Shown here in pieces: positions 1-8,575 of a DNA stretch of 64,000 bases. Under the pieces are notes generated by a model that searched no databases, had not been told where the DNA came from, and saw only the letters and a list, made by a program, of their open reading frames with translations. This stretch comes from an uncultured Pelagibacteraceae bacterium (GTDB taxonomy: Bacteria; Pseudomonadota; Alphaproteobacteria; Pelagibacterales; Pelagibacteraceae). The stretch lies in assembly GCA_902516465.1 (NCBI GenBank), contig CABXZD010000001.1, positions 186,001-250,000 of the forward strand. The letters are read 5' to 3'. Both the position numbers and the translations under genes were made by a program. Position 1 is the first letter of the stretch. Each line of letters starts with the position of its first letter.

Positions 1-48
1 TAGATGACTTCCCAAAAAACCAGCTATACCTGTTATAAATATTTTCAT
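1..48 (-). CDS. NAD-dependent epimerase/dehydratase, N-terminal fragment
   Basis: Only the first 16 codons lie in the window; the gene runs off the left edge on the minus strand. They read MKIFITGIAGFLGSHL, the GxxGFxG dinucleotide-binding start of extended short-chain dehydrogenases such as nucleotide-sugar epimerases and dehydratases. It is divergent from the glycosyltransferase that starts 49 bp away, so a surface-sugar role is likely by context. The exact reaction cannot be told from this fragment. Confidence 0.7.
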   Translation of the reverse strand, partial: MKIFITGIAGFLGSHL

Positions 49-97
49 AGACAACTGTCTTTTATATCTTTATTTATAAATTGTAAATTAGTCACCT

Positions 98-1006
98 ATG
101 ACATATCTAAATAATTTGACTGTTATAATTGTAACTTTTCGTACTGATAAAGAAATTTTGTATAATTGCATCAATTCAATAGACTCAAATGTAAAAGTCC
201 TGATTATTGAAAACTCTGAAGATGTTAGTTTTAAAGATCTTTTGGAAAAAAAATATTTAAATGTTTCAGTAATTTTAGCTAAAAAAAACTTAGGTTATGG
301 TGCTGGAAATAATTTAGGATTAAAGAATATACAAACAAGGTATGGATTAGTTTCAAACCCAGATGTTGTTTATGAAAAAGATTTTTTTGTAAAATTAAAA
401 GATTATTTAACTTCAGATATACAATTCTCTATTATTGGTCCATCATATTTTAAAACAACAGATCATTCTCCTTTTGGAGCTTTTGATAATAAAAATGATA
501 TTCTGTTAAAGAAAAAAAATTACGATAATAATTTTCTTAAAGAGGTAGACTGGGTAGTAGGATGTTCTTTGTTGATCGACACAAAAAATGTTGATCTAAA
601 TGATATGTTTGATGAAAATATATTCTTATATTTTGAGGAAATTGATCTTTGTAAAAGAATAAAATTCAAAAGAGGTAAAATTTTTAATAGCTCTATTTTA
701 AAGATAAAACATTTGGGTCATAAAGGCTCGGCTGCTACAGATCCCAAATATTCAATTGAAACTGAAATGTTTAGAAATTGGCATTGGATGTGGTCCTCAT
801 TTTATTATTATAAAAAACATAATAATTATTTTTATGCTTTGATTAAAATGTCAGGAAAATTTGTAAAATCAATAATTAAAACAATCTTATTTTCAATTTT
901 ATATAACCAAAAAAAACAAACAATGTATTTTGCAAGATTTTATGGATTATTATGTTCTTTTCTTGGAATTAAATCTTTTTATAGAGTCAAATCTTTATTT
1001 AAATGA
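98..1006 (+). CDS. Glycosyltransferase family 2
   Basis: A 302-residue protein that starts with the GT-A nucleotide-binding strand (TVIIVTFRT near residue 9). It carries GYGAGNNLG near residue 66, the NPDV metal-binding stretch near residue 87, and an ENIFLYFEEIDLCKR acceptor-side motif near residue 174. These are the usual signs of rhamnosyltransferase-like GT2 enzymes, which move a sugar from a nucleotide donor to a growing surface glycan at the cytoplasmic face of the membrane. The tail is basic and hydrophobic and may associate with the membrane. Its last 8 bp overlap the convergent methyltransferase. Donor and acceptor are unknown. Confidence 0.85.
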   Translation: MTYLNNLTVIIVTFRTDKEILYNCINSIDSNVKVLIIENSEDVSFKDLLEKKYLNVSVILAKKNLGYGAGNNLGLKNIQTRYGLVSNPDVVYEKDFFVKLKDYLTSDIQFSIIGPSYFKTTDHSPFGAFDNKNDILLKKKNYDNNFLKEVDWVVGCSLLIDTKNVDLNDMFDENIFLYFEEIDLCKRIKFKRGKIFNSSILKIKHLGHKGSAATDPKYSIETEMFRNWHWMWSSFYYYKKHNNYFYALIKMSGKFVKSIIKTILFSILYNQKKQTMYFARFYGLLCSFLGIKSFYRVKSLFK

Positions 1007-1712
1007 TTTCCATTAATTGTTCGTACTCAATTATATTCATTAATTTTTTATGATGGTGGAAATAATCATCAAATTTCAAATTTAACGAATCAATGTTATT
1101 GTTATCAAGTAGGTTACGATTTGGTCTTTTAATTATTACACCTATACCAAAATCAGCGTAACAAGTATAAACATCAAGATCTTTTGATTTTCTAGACTCC
1201 ACTATAGCTTTCCAAACATCTCCATTCCATGTCCATTGACATCTAGGAACTGCTTGCTCAAAATAATTGTTTGGTAAACAATCGTGTAATAAAATTATTC
1301 CACCTTCGTTAAGAAATTTAAGGGAATTAGAAATATCTTTTCTTACTTGATGGTATTCATGAAGACCATCTATAAAAACACAATCAAAAAATTCTTTATT
1401 ATTTAAAAAAAACTGATCGCTGGTCATTCTTATAGTTCCGCCAGTCATTGGATCTACACCGACTTTTTTTAAACAATTTACATGATTAAATAACTCATCG
1501 TCAAAACATCCAATCTCTAAATATTTCTTATAGTTTTTTTTAACTATTATATTTTGAACTAACTCTTTTCTTGATTTTTTTTTTGAAAAATTAAATCCTA
1601 TATTTCCAAGTTTTTTGTCGTGAAAAAGGTAGTGATAAAAATATATAAGTTTAAGAACTTTTGAACTATTTTTTAATCGTATTAATTTTTTGTTTATAAA
1701 ATTTATCATCAC
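999..1712 (-). CDS. Class I SAM-dependent methyltransferase
   Basis: A 237-residue protein with a SAM-binding motif I (YLEIGCFDDELF, residues about 64-75), VGVDP for the ribose-binding acidic residue, and FDCVFIDGLHEYHQV, the pattern of the Methyltransf_24 group often found in glycan clusters. Then comes GGIILLHDCLP. The start is GTG at 1712, followed at once by an ATG at 1709; either may be used. Its neighbours are a glycosyltransferase and an epimerase, so O-methylation of a surface sugar is a reasonable inference. The substrate is not identifiable. Confidence 0.75.
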   Translation of the reverse strand: MMINFINKKLIRLKNSSKVLKLIYFYHYLFHDKKLGNIGFNFSKKKSRKELVQNIIVKKNYKKYLEIGCFDDELFNHVNCLKKVGVDPMTGGTIRMTSDQFFLNNKEFFDCVFIDGLHEYHQVRKDISNSLKFLNEGGIILLHDCLPNNYFEQAVPRCQWTWNGDVWKAIVESRKSKDLDVYTCYADFGIGVIIKRPNRNLLDNNNIDSLNLKFDDYFHHHKKLMNIIEYEQLMEII

Positions 1713-1860
1713 GTGCGTAATATTTTTGAATTTTTAATTAACAAAAAAAATATTAATGACTTTTTTTATAAGCACAAGATATAGTATTTATACAATTTCA
1801 GGTAGAAAAATAAAATTATTACAAATAGACACTTATGAATATTCTTAGTTAAATAAACTT

Positions 1861-2058
1861 ATGGCTATTAAGAAAAAAAAAATAGCAAAAAATAGGACCA
1901 AAAAAAAAAAATATAAATTGGTCAATATTTCCAGAAAAAAAAAAATTAAACGAATAAAAAAAGTCGTAAGAAAGAAATCTGCGACTAAGAAGCGTTCTAA
2001 AAAATCTGGAAAAAGTAATACAATCAAGACAACTAACAATAGAAGAGGAGTAAAAAAT
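1861..2058 (+). other. Lys/Arg-rich open stretch in frame with the aldehyde dehydrogenase
   Basis: Sixty-six codons open with ATG at 1861 and read straight into the downstream aldehyde dehydrogenase without a stop. Roughly half the residues are Lys or Arg (for example [17 protein letters not shown]), like the tails of histone-H1-like or DNA-condensing proteins. No Shine-Dalgarno sequence precedes 1861, whereas a very good one precedes the internal ATG at 2059. It may be an N-terminal extension made by a minor start, an untranslated leader, or a remnant. The A-rich coding bias of this genome inflates lysine content. Confidence 0.45.
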
Positions 2059-3603
2059 ATGAGTGCAGAAGCAATGAAAGTGTCATCTGTATTAGATACT
2101 TCTCATTTAAAGGTTAAATTTCCATTCAAAGCAAAGTATGGAAACTACATAAACGGTAAATTTGTAGAACCTAAATCAGGCAAATATTTTGACAATGTTA
2201 GCCCGATTTCGAATGAGAAAATCTGTTCAGTAGCACGATCAGATGATAAAGACGTAGAAGCTGCCTTAGACGCGGCTCACGCAGCTTTTCCAGAATGGGG
2301 AAAGACTGATATCACAACAAGGTCTAATATCTTAAACAAAATAGCCGACGTTTTAGAAAAAAATCTAAATTTGTTAGCTACAGCTGAATGTTTGGATAAC
2401 GGAAAACCTATAAGAGAATGTATGGCAGCAGACTTACCTTTGGTTATTGACCATTGGAGATATTTTGCTGGAGTAATTAGAGCAGAAGAAGGATCTATTG
2501 CTGAAATTGCTAATAACCAATATTCTTACAATTTTCACGAACCACTAGGAGTTGTTGGTCAGATAGTACCATGGAATTTCCCACTATTGATGGCAACATG
2601 GAAACTAGCACCAGCCCTTGCAGCCGGAAATTGTTCAGTTTTAAAACCAGCTGAGCAAACACCAGCTTCTATAATGGTAATGATGGAACTTATTGGAGAC
2701 TTATTGCCTCCAGGAGTAGTAAACATTGTAAGTGGTTTTGGATTAGAAGCAGGTAAACCTTTAGCATCCTCAAAAAGAGTCGCTAAAGTTGCTTTTACAG
2801 GCGAAACAACAACTGGAAGATTGATTATGCAGTATGCTGCACAAAACATCATTCCAATTACATTAGAGTTAGGTGGAAAATCTCCAAACATTTTCTTTGA
2901 AGACATTATGGAAAAAGATGATGATTTCTTTGATAAATGTATTGAAGGTTTTGTAATGTTTAACCTAAACCAAGGTGAAGTTTGTACTTGTCCTAGTAGA
3001 GCTTTAGTTCAAGAATCTATCTATGATAAATTCATGGAAAGAGCTATAGCTAGAACAAAAGCTGTCGTACAAGATAATCCTTTAAAAATGGAAACCATGA
3101 TTGGTGCTCAAGCCTCAGTAGAACAGATGGAAAAAATTAAATCTTATCTAGAACTAGGTAAAAAAGAGGGCGCTAAAGTTCTAACTGGAGGAAGTGTTGG
3201 TAAGCTTAATAGTGGATTGGAAAAGGGTAATTATATCCAACCAACTATTTTCGAAGCTAACAATCAGATGAGAATCTCTCAGGAAGAGATTTTTGGACCA
3301 GTTGTATCAGTAATTAAATTTAAAGACGAAGCAGAGGCATTAAAAATTGCTAATGATACTCTTTATGGTTTAGGCGCTGCAGTATGGACTAGAAATGGTA
3401 ATATAGCTCACAGAATGGGAAGAGCTATACAAGCAGGAATAGTATGGACTAATTGTTATCATGCTTATCCGGCTCACTCTCCATTTGGTGGATACAAACA
3501 ATCTGGAGTTGGAAGAGAAACTCACAAAATGATGCTTAATCATTATAGACAGAATAAGAACTTACATGTCTCTTATGCTGAGAAAAAATTAGGCTTCTTT
3601 TAA
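2059..3603 (+). CDS. NAD-dependent aldehyde dehydrogenase, acetaldehyde/AldB-ExaC type
   Basis: The start is placed at ATG 2059 because AGGAG at 2046-2050 sits 8 bp upstream, giving 515 residues, close to the AldB/ExaC/AcoD length. The open frame extends back to 1861. The sequence shows the Rossmann NAD site ([13 protein letters not shown]), TGETTTGR, the general-base motif ELGGKSPN and the catalytic cysteine in [11 protein letters not shown], a form typical of acetaldehyde dehydrogenases partnered with DUF779 proteins. The DUF779 gene follows directly, which supports the call. It should oxidise short aldehydes to acids in the cytoplasm. Confidence 0.9.
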   Translation: MSAEAMKVSSVLDTSHLKVKFPFKAKYGNYINGKFVEPKSGKYFDNVSPISNEKICSVARSDDKDVEAALDAAHAAFPEWGKTDITTRSNILNKIADVLEKNLNLLATAECLDNGKPIRECMAADLPLVIDHWRYFAGVIRAEEGSIAEIANNQYSYNFHEPLGVVGQIVPWNFPLLMATWKLAPALAAGNCSVLKPAEQTPASIMVMMELIGDLLPPGVVNIVSGFGLEAGKPLASSKRVAKVAFTGETTTGRLIMQYAAQNIIPITLELGGKSPNIFFEDIMEKDDDFFDKCIEGFVMFNLNQGEVCTCPSRALVQESIYDKFMERAIARTKAVVQDNPLKMETMIGAQASVEQMEKIKSYLELGKKEGAKVLTGGSVGKLNSGLEKGNYIQPTIFEANNQMRISQEEIFGPVVSVIKFKDEAEALKIANDTLYGLGAAVWTRNGNIAHRMGRAIQAGIVWTNCYHAYPAHSPFGGYKQSGVGRETHKMMLNHYRQNKNLHVSYAEKKLGFF

Positions 3604-3619
3604 TCAAATAATATATACT

Positions 3620-3644
3620 GGTCCATGATTCGATATCATGGGCC
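3620..3644 (+). other. Intercistronic hairpin between aldehyde dehydrogenase and DUF779 gene
   Basis: GGTCCATGAT (3620-3629) pairs with ATCATGGGCC (3635-3644) over 10 bp with one G-T pair and a 5-nt loop. There is no T tract, so it is not a standard terminator. The right arm contains ATG 3638, which would be buried, arguing for the next in-frame ATG at 3656 as the DUF779 start. It may stabilise or separate the two cistrons. Confidence 0.6.
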
Positions 3645-3655
3645 AGAGAAAACAA

Positions 3656-4009
3656 ATGAAAGTATCTGCAACACATTCGGCTTTGAATTTATTATCTGAG
3701 TTAAAAGAAAAATATGGTGAAAAGTTAATGTTTCACCAGTCTGGGGGATGTTGCGATGGAAGTGCTCCCATGTGCTTTCAAGAAGGTGAATTTCCATTGG
3801 GTGATAATGATATAAAACTTGGCGAAATTGGGGGTGTACCTTTTTATATGAATGGAGACCAATATGAAAAATGGAAACACACAGATCTAACAATTGATGC
3901 AGTAAAAGGCATTGGTGGAATGTTTTCTCTTGATAATGGCACAGGAAGAAGATTTTTAACTAAATCCGAAATATGTCTAGTTGTAGATAACGAAAACCCA
4001 AATCATTAA
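3656..4009 (+). CDS. DUF779 family protein
   Basis: A small cytoplasmic protein of about 117 residues with the family hallmark HQSGGCCDGSAPMC near the N terminus, a cysteine pair that suggests metal or thiol chemistry. DUF779 genes are commonly found beside acetaldehyde dehydrogenase genes, exactly as here (53 bp downstream), so the product probably assists that enzyme; its biochemical role is not established. An ATG at 3638 would add six residues but lies in a stem-loop; ATG 3656 gives the usual family start just before VSATHSALNLL. Confidence 0.82.
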   Translation: MKVSATHSALNLLSELKEKYGEKLMFHQSGGCCDGSAPMCFQEGEFPLGDNDIKLGEIGGVPFYMNGDQYEKWKHTDLTIDAVKGIGGMFSLDNGTGRRFLTKSEICLVVDNENPNH

Positions 4010-4034
4010 TTAAAAATCAAAGATTTTAGTTTAA

Positions 4035-4505
4035 ATGCCAGTAAAACTAAGCTCACAAAAAATTATAAAAGATTGGATTGATTATAATAATCATATGAAT
4101 GTTTCATATTACCTTTTAATATTTGATAAATATGGTGCTGATATTTTAAATGACGTTTTTAAAATGGGGGAGCATTCTGCAAAAACAACTGGAAAAAGTA
4201 CAATGATAGTAGAGTCTTATATTACATATAATCAAGAACTTAAAGTTGATGACGAAGTTGAAGTCAATTTATTGTATTTTGATCATGATAAGAAAAGACT
4301 TCAATATAAAATGGAAATGATACACAAGGAAAAAAAATATTTAGCTTCAACAATAGAAGTTCTCGCTTTATATGTTGATCTTAATTCTAGAAAAGTTTCT
4401 GAATTTGAAACTGAAAAAATTCAAATCATGGATGATTATATAAAAAATAATCAGCAAAAGTTTGATAATAATAATTTGAAATTTTCTGCAAAACTTAAGA
4501 AATAA
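4035..4505 (+). CDS. Hotdog-fold acyl-CoA thioesterase (4HBT family)
   Basis: 156 residues. The early DYNNHMNVSYYLLIFDKYG stretch is the 4HBT thioesterase active-site helix, where an Asp/Asn and HMN precede the long central helix. MIVESYITYNQELKVDDEVEV follows as a hotdog strand. Such enzymes hydrolyse acyl-CoA thioesters in the cytoplasm. The motif resembles thioesterases from carnitine/betainyl-CoA degradation, and a gamma-butyrobetaine-hydroxylase-like gene lies 4 kb away, but the substrate is inference. It sits 25 bp after the DUF779 gene and may be co-transcribed. Confidence 0.75.
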   Translation: MPVKLSSQKIIKDWIDYNNHMNVSYYLLIFDKYGADILNDVFKMGEHSAKTTGKSTMIVESYITYNQELKVDDEVEVNLLYFDHDKKRLQYKMEMIHKEKKYLASTIEVLALYVDLNSRKVSEFETEKIQIMDDYIKNNQQKFDNNNLKFSAKLKK

Positions 4506-4513
4506 ATGAAATA

Positions 4514-4550
4514 TACTACCAACTTCCAGTCCGCGAAACTGGAAGTAGTA
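4514..4550. terminator. Probable bidirectional stem-loop between convergent genes
   Basis: ACTTCCAGT (4522-4530) pairs perfectly with ACTGGAAGT (4538-4546) around a 7-nt loop, with extra TACTAC/GTAGTA pairing outside. It lies exactly between the ends of two convergent genes (4505 and 4557). T tracts are weak on both sides, so termination is likely but not certain. Confidence 0.6.
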
Positions 4551-4556
4551 CTATAA

Positions 4557-4883
4557 TTATTGACCTGGAGCTTTATAAGAACCTGCAGCAACTTCACTTG
4601 CCTTAACAGTAGCTTTATTAAAGTCTATTGCTTCTAGCATTGTCAAATTTTTAACTGCACCAGATGCCTCGACTACAAGCTTTACAGCAGCAAAGTCTTC
4701 AAAACTAGTTAGCTCATTTACAACCACAAAGTCATAAGAACCTCTAACTATATCCATACTATGCATTGTTCCACCCATAGCTTTCGTTAATTTTTCTACA
4801 ACCGCTTTTCTATCAGTTTTAGGATCTTTCAAAAAACCTTGAAAAGCTTTTTCAGTGTAGTTTCCCATAATGTATGCTTTCAT
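4557..4883 (-). CDS. GYD domain protein
   Basis: A 108-residue protein with the GYD-family layout: MKAYIMGNYTEKAFQGF at the start, then RGSYDFVVVNELTSFEDFAAV, matching the YDxVVVxE core of PF08734, and a second hydrophobic strand NLTMLEAIDF. These proteins form small ferredoxin-like alpha/beta folds; no reaction is established. An excellent ribosome site (GGAGG, 6 bp before the ATG) suggests strong expression. It diverges from the following aldehyde dehydrogenase. Similar small alpha/beta proteins occur in the 13-15 kb cluster. Confidence 0.75.
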   Translation of the reverse strand: MKAYIMGNYTEKAFQGFLKDPKTDRKAVVEKLTKAMGGTMHSMDIVRGSYDFVVVNELTSFEDFAAVKLVVEASGAVKNLTMLEAIDFNKATVKASEVAAGSYKAPGQ

Positions 4884-4970
4884 TGACGCCTCCTTTTTTA
4901 CATTTTAAAGTATCATTGTAACAAATTTTTCAAATGTGTAAAAATTTCATAGTGGACACAACCACAGGTA

Positions 4971-6428
4971 ATGTTAAGTTTAAATATGTACGAAAAGTTT
5001 GGTCAATTCATTGATGGTAAATGGCAACAATCATCAGATAAAGGGACCTATGAGGTAATCAATCCGGCCAGTGAAGAAGTTATAGGTAAAGCTTCTAAAG
5101 CTACACCCCAGGATGTTGATAGAGCACTTCAATCAGCAAAGAAAGGTTTAGAAGTTTGGAAAAAAACTGCTCCTTGGCAAAGATCTTATATTATTAGACG
5201 TATTGCTGATAAAATGAGAGAGAAGCAAGACGTACTTGCAAAGTGGATGACACTAGAAGTTGGAAAACCTTTTGTTGAAGCCAAAGGAGAAGTTAATGGA
5301 GCAGCAGATATTTTTGAATGGAATGCTGAAGAAACAAAAAGAATTTATGGGCAGACTGTAGAAAGCAGATTTGAAGACACAAGGGTTCATGTTTATTATC
5401 AACCAGTAGGAGTAGTTGCTGCATTATCTCCATGGAATTTTCCTGCAGTATTATCTGCTAGAAAAATAGCAACAGCTTTAGCTGCAGGCTGTTCCGTAAT
5501 AATAAAACCAGATGTCATTACTCCTGGGGTTGTAATGCAAATGGTTGACATTTGTCACGAGTGTGGAGTCCCTCCAGGAGTGGTTAATCTTTTATCAGGT
5601 GATCCCCCTAGTATTGCTCAACAGCTGATTGCTTCTGATATTATAAAAAAAATTTCTATAACGGGATCTTCAAGGGTTGGAAAATTAATTTTAAAACAAG
5701 CGGCTGATAAAGTTCAAAGAGTAACAATGGAATTGAGTGGACACTCACCTTTTATAGTTTTTGATGATGCAGATATTAAAAAAGCCTCTGATATGGCGAT
5801 CGCAGCAAAATTTAGAAACAATGGTCAAGTATGTATATCACCCAATAGGTTTTATATTCATGAAAAAAAGAAAGACGAATTCGTAAATCTATTTATCGAA
5901 AAAACTAAAAAGTTAAAAATTGGCAATGGTATGGATCTAGATACACAATTAGGTCCTCTCACAACTAAAAAAAGATTAAATGAGGTCGAAGCTCTTGTTG
6001 AAAAAACTAAACAAGAAGGTGCTAAGGTTTTATTGGGTGGAAAAAGACCAGCTGGGTTTAATAAAGGATTTTTCTATGAACCAACTATTTTTGATAATGT
6101 TAAAGATGATTATACTATTATGAAAGAAGAGCCTTTTGGACCTTTGGTGCCAATGCTTTCCTTTAAATCCTTTGATGAAGTTATTGAAAGAGCTAATAAT
6201 CACGAACTTGGTTTATGTAGCTATGTTTGTACAAATTCAATGGAGACAGCTCATTTAGCTTCAGAGCAACTGGAAACTGGAACAGTAGGAGTTAATACTG
6301 GTTTTATTGCGGTAGCTGAAGCTCCTTTTGGTGGTATTAAACAAAGCGGTTACGGTAGAGAAGGTGGGTCTGGAGCAATTAAAGATTATTTAAACGTAAA
6401 ATATACTCACCTAGGCATCAAAGGTTAA
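4971..6428 (+). CDS. Aldehyde dehydrogenase, succinate-semialdehyde dehydrogenase-like
   Basis: 485 residues, a full-length ALDH. NAD site LSPWNFPAVLSARKIA, ITGSSRVGK, and catalytic cysteine in FRNNGQVCISPNRFY, where the FxNxGQVC form is typical of NAD(P)-dependent semialdehyde dehydrogenases. The general-base segment reads MELSGHSPF instead of the common ELGGxxP; the glutamate is kept. The start could also be ATG 4986, since MYEKFGQFIDGKW looks like a natural N terminus. The next gene is an FAH-family hydrolase 4 bp later, suggesting a small catabolic operon for a keto or semialdehyde acid. Substrate unknown. Confidence 0.85.
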   Translation: MLSLNMYEKFGQFIDGKWQQSSDKGTYEVINPASEEVIGKASKATPQDVDRALQSAKKGLEVWKKTAPWQRSYIIRRIADKMREKQDVLAKWMTLEVGKPFVEAKGEVNGAADIFEWNAEETKRIYGQTVESRFEDTRVHVYYQPVGVVAALSPWNFPAVLSARKIATALAAGCSVIIKPDVITPGVVMQMVDICHECGVPPGVVNLLSGDPPSIAQQLIASDIIKKISITGSSRVGKLILKQAADKVQRVTMELSGHSPFIVFDDADIKKASDMAIAAKFRNNGQVCISPNRFYIHEKKKDEFVNLFIEKTKKLKIGNGMDLDTQLGPLTTKKRLNEVEALVEKTKQEGAKVLLGGKRPAGFNKGFFYEPTIFDNVKDDYTIMKEEPFGPLVPMLSFKSFDEVIERANNHELGLCSYVCTNSMETAHLASEQLETGTVGVNTGFIAVAEAPFGGIKQSGYGREGGSGAIKDYLNVKYTHLGIKG

Positions 6429-6432
6429 CTAA

Positions 6433-7278
6433 ATGAAATTATTGAGAGTGGGTGAGTTCGGTAAAGAAATCCCTGCTATTCTAGATGAGGAAAATACAAT
6501 AAGAGATTTATCCCAAATAATTAACGATTTTAATCCAGAAAACTTAACCTTTGAAACTTTAGATAAGATTAAAATGATAAAAATAAATTCTCTTCCAAAA
6601 ATAGAAATTGATAAGAGGATTGGATCATGTATCACAAAACCAGCAAACTTTTTTGCTATAGGTTTAAATTATAAAGCTCATGCTGATGAAACTAACTCAG
6701 ATGCTCCAAAAGAACCGATAGTATTTAATAAATCTCCAAATTGTATAGTTGGACCTCATGACAATATAATCATCCCAAAATCATCTAACTCTTTAGATCA
6801 TGAAATAGAAATAGCCCTAGTGATAGGAAAAAAAGCTCATTGTATAAAGGAGGAAGAAGCTCAAAATTTTGTTTTAGGATATTGTATTTGTAACGATATT
6901 AGCGAGAGAGAATGGCAGAAAAATAGAGGTGGTCAATGGGTGAAAGGTAAGTCGGGAGATACTTTTGGCCCATTAGGACCCTACTTAGTTACCAAAGATG
7001 AAATAAAAGATATATCCAATTTAAATTTATCATTAGACCTTAATCAAAAGAGAAGACAAACTGGCAACACAAGTTTAATGATATTTAATTTTAATTTTTT
7101 AATTTCTCACATAAGTCAATTTATTACTTTAATGCCGGGAGATATAATTACTACTGGCACACCTGCAGGAGTGGGAATGGGAATGAACCCACCTGATTAT
7201 TTGAAAGAGGGTGATGAGATGATTTTGAAGGTAGATTATTTAGGTGAACAAAGATTAAAAGTAGTTAAAGAAAAATAA
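6433..7278 (+). CDS. Fumarylacetoacetate hydrolase (FAH) family protein
   Basis: 281 residues. The N-terminal part is variable; the FAH domain starts at FFAIGLNYKAHADE and contains the metal ligands in DHEIEIALVIGK and the NDISEREWQ region. LMPGDIITTGTPAGVG near the C terminus is the family signature. Members cleave C-C bonds or hydrate or decarboxylate beta-diketo and 2-oxo acids with Mg or Mn; the sequence is close to ureidoglycolate-lyase/2,4-diketo-3-deoxy-fuconate hydrolase-like proteins. It follows an aldehyde dehydrogenase by 4 bp and overlaps ccdA by 1 bp. Confidence 0.85.
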   Translation: MKLLRVGEFGKEIPAILDEENTIRDLSQIINDFNPENLTFETLDKIKMIKINSLPKIEIDKRIGSCITKPANFFAIGLNYKAHADETNSDAPKEPIVFNKSPNCIVGPHDNIIIPKSSNSLDHEIEIALVIGKKAHCIKEEEAQNFVLGYCICNDISEREWQKNRGGQWVKGKSGDTFGPLGPYLVTKDEIKDISNLNLSLDLNQKRRQTGNTSLMIFNFNFLISHISQFITLMPGDIITTGTPAGVGMGMNPPDYLKEGDEMILKVDYLGEQRLKVVKEK

Positions 7279-7985
7279 TGACTGAATTAATAATTGCATT
7301 AGGAGCCGGATTGATAAGTTTCTTATCTCCATGTGTATTACCATTAATCCCAGGTTACATTTCATACATCTCAGGGAGTTCGTTAAATGAATTGATAGAA
7401 AGAAAAAATATTAATTTGATTCCTATAATTTTATTTACATTGGGTTTTTCTATAGTTTTTATTATTTTTGGGGCTGCTTCAACTTTTTTAGGTCAGGTAT
7501 TACTTCAAAATTCTAATGAACTAAGAATAGCTGCAGGACTGGTAATAATTATTTTTTCACTTCAAATTTTAGGTATCATAAACTTAAAATTTTTAAATTA
7601 TGAAAAAAGAGTCCAGACTAAAACGAATAATAATTTTTATAGTCCAATCGTAATCGGTATGGCTTTTGCTTTTGGATGGACTCCTTGTATAGGTCCTATC
7701 TTGGGATCAATTCTTGTTCTTGCTGCTACCGAAGAAAGTATAAATAAAGGAATTTTACTTTTAACCTTTTATTCTTTGGGATTAGCCCTACCATTTATTT
7801 TTTCAGGTTACTTAATTCAAAAATTTTTAATATTTTCAAAAAATTTTAGAAAAAATATAAACCTAGTATCCAAAATAGGTGGAATTATCCTATTAATAAC
7901 TGGAATTTTAATATTATCTAACCAATTACAAGCATTAGGGTATTATATATTAAATTTTTTTCCATTTTTACAGAATTTTGGATAA
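7278..7985 (+). CDS. ccdA: Cytochrome c biogenesis protein CcdA
   Basis: 235 residues with about six membrane helices, the length of the compact CcdA form rather than full DsbD. The redox cysteines are seen in helix 1 (FLSPCVLPLIPGYISY) and in the symmetry-related helix 4 (FGWTPCIGPILGS). CcdA moves electrons from cytoplasmic thioredoxin across the inner membrane to keep apocytochrome c cysteines reduced. The ATG overlaps the previous stop by one base, so it is translated from the same mRNA as the FAH gene, though the functions are unrelated. Confidence 0.9.
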   Translation: MTELIIALGAGLISFLSPCVLPLIPGYISYISGSSLNELIERKNINLIPIILFTLGFSIVFIIFGAASTFLGQVLLQNSNELRIAAGLVIIIFSLQILGIINLKFLNYEKRVQTKTNNNFYSPIVIGMAFAFGWTPCIGPILGSILVLAATEESINKGILLLTFYSLGLALPFIFSGYLIQKFLIFSKNFRKNINLVSKIGGIILLITGILILSNQLQALGYYILNFFPFLQNFG

Positions 7986-7993
7986 ATTAAATT

Positions 7994-8575
7994 ATGAAAA
8001 TTTATCAAATAGACTCTAGCGCAAGAAAAGAAGGTTCTACCTCAAGAGCTTTAGCTAAAAAATTATTAAAGAAAATTAAAAAACCTGAAGATCAAGTTAT
8101 CTACAGAGATCTTGACGATGAAATGGTTTTTGTTTCAGGTCTAACTGAGTCGGGCATGAAAATTGATATTAAAGATCAAACTGAACATCACAAAAAAATG
8201 TTTGAACTTTCAGATAAATTAGTAAAGGAACTTAAAGAAAGTGATATAATAATTATTTCAGCTCCAATTTATAATTATGGTCCGCCAGCTACCTTAAAAG
8301 CTTGGTCAGATCTTGCAGCAAGAGTTGGTGAAACCTTTAAATTTAAACCAAATGGAAGAAGAGAAGGTTTGTTAAAAAATAAAAGGGCGTATCTGGTTAT
8401 TACCTCGGGAGGAACAAAACTTAATAGTAATGAAGATTTTTTAACTCCTTGGTTAAAATTCATTCTAAATTTTTTTGGGATTGAAAAAATTGATATTGTC
8501 TGTGCTGATCAAATGGCTTTAGATTATGAAAAATCAATTAAAAATGCGGAAAAACAAATTGAAAATATTACCTAA
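7994..8575 (+). CDS. FMN-dependent NADH-azoreductase / flavodoxin-fold quinone reductase
   Basis: 193 residues in the AzoR (AcpD) family. It starts MKIYQIDSSARKEGSTSRAL, the FMN phosphate-binding loop, and carries APIYNYGPPATLKAWSDL, where FMN ring contacts lie, and AYLVITSGGTK near residue 135. These cytoplasmic enzymes reduce quinones and azo compounds by two electrons using NAD(P)H. It lies 8 bp after ccdA and its last 4 bp overlap the convergent dioxygenase gene. Confidence 0.85.
   Translation: MKIYQIDSSARKEGSTSRALAKKLLKKIKKPEDQVIYRDLDDEMVFVSGLTESGMKIDIKDQTEHHKKMFELSDKLVKELKESDIIIISAPIYNYGPPATLKAWSDLAARVGETFKFKPNGRREGLLKNKRAYLVITSGGTKLNSNEDFLTPWLKFILNFFGIEKIDIVCADQMALDYEKSIKNAEKQIENIT

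Noticed and set aside
1845-2039. Phe/Leu-rich open frame on the minus strand
   Set aside because: It is the complement of the Lys-rich stretch at 1861-2058; poly-A on one strand gives Phe runs on the other.
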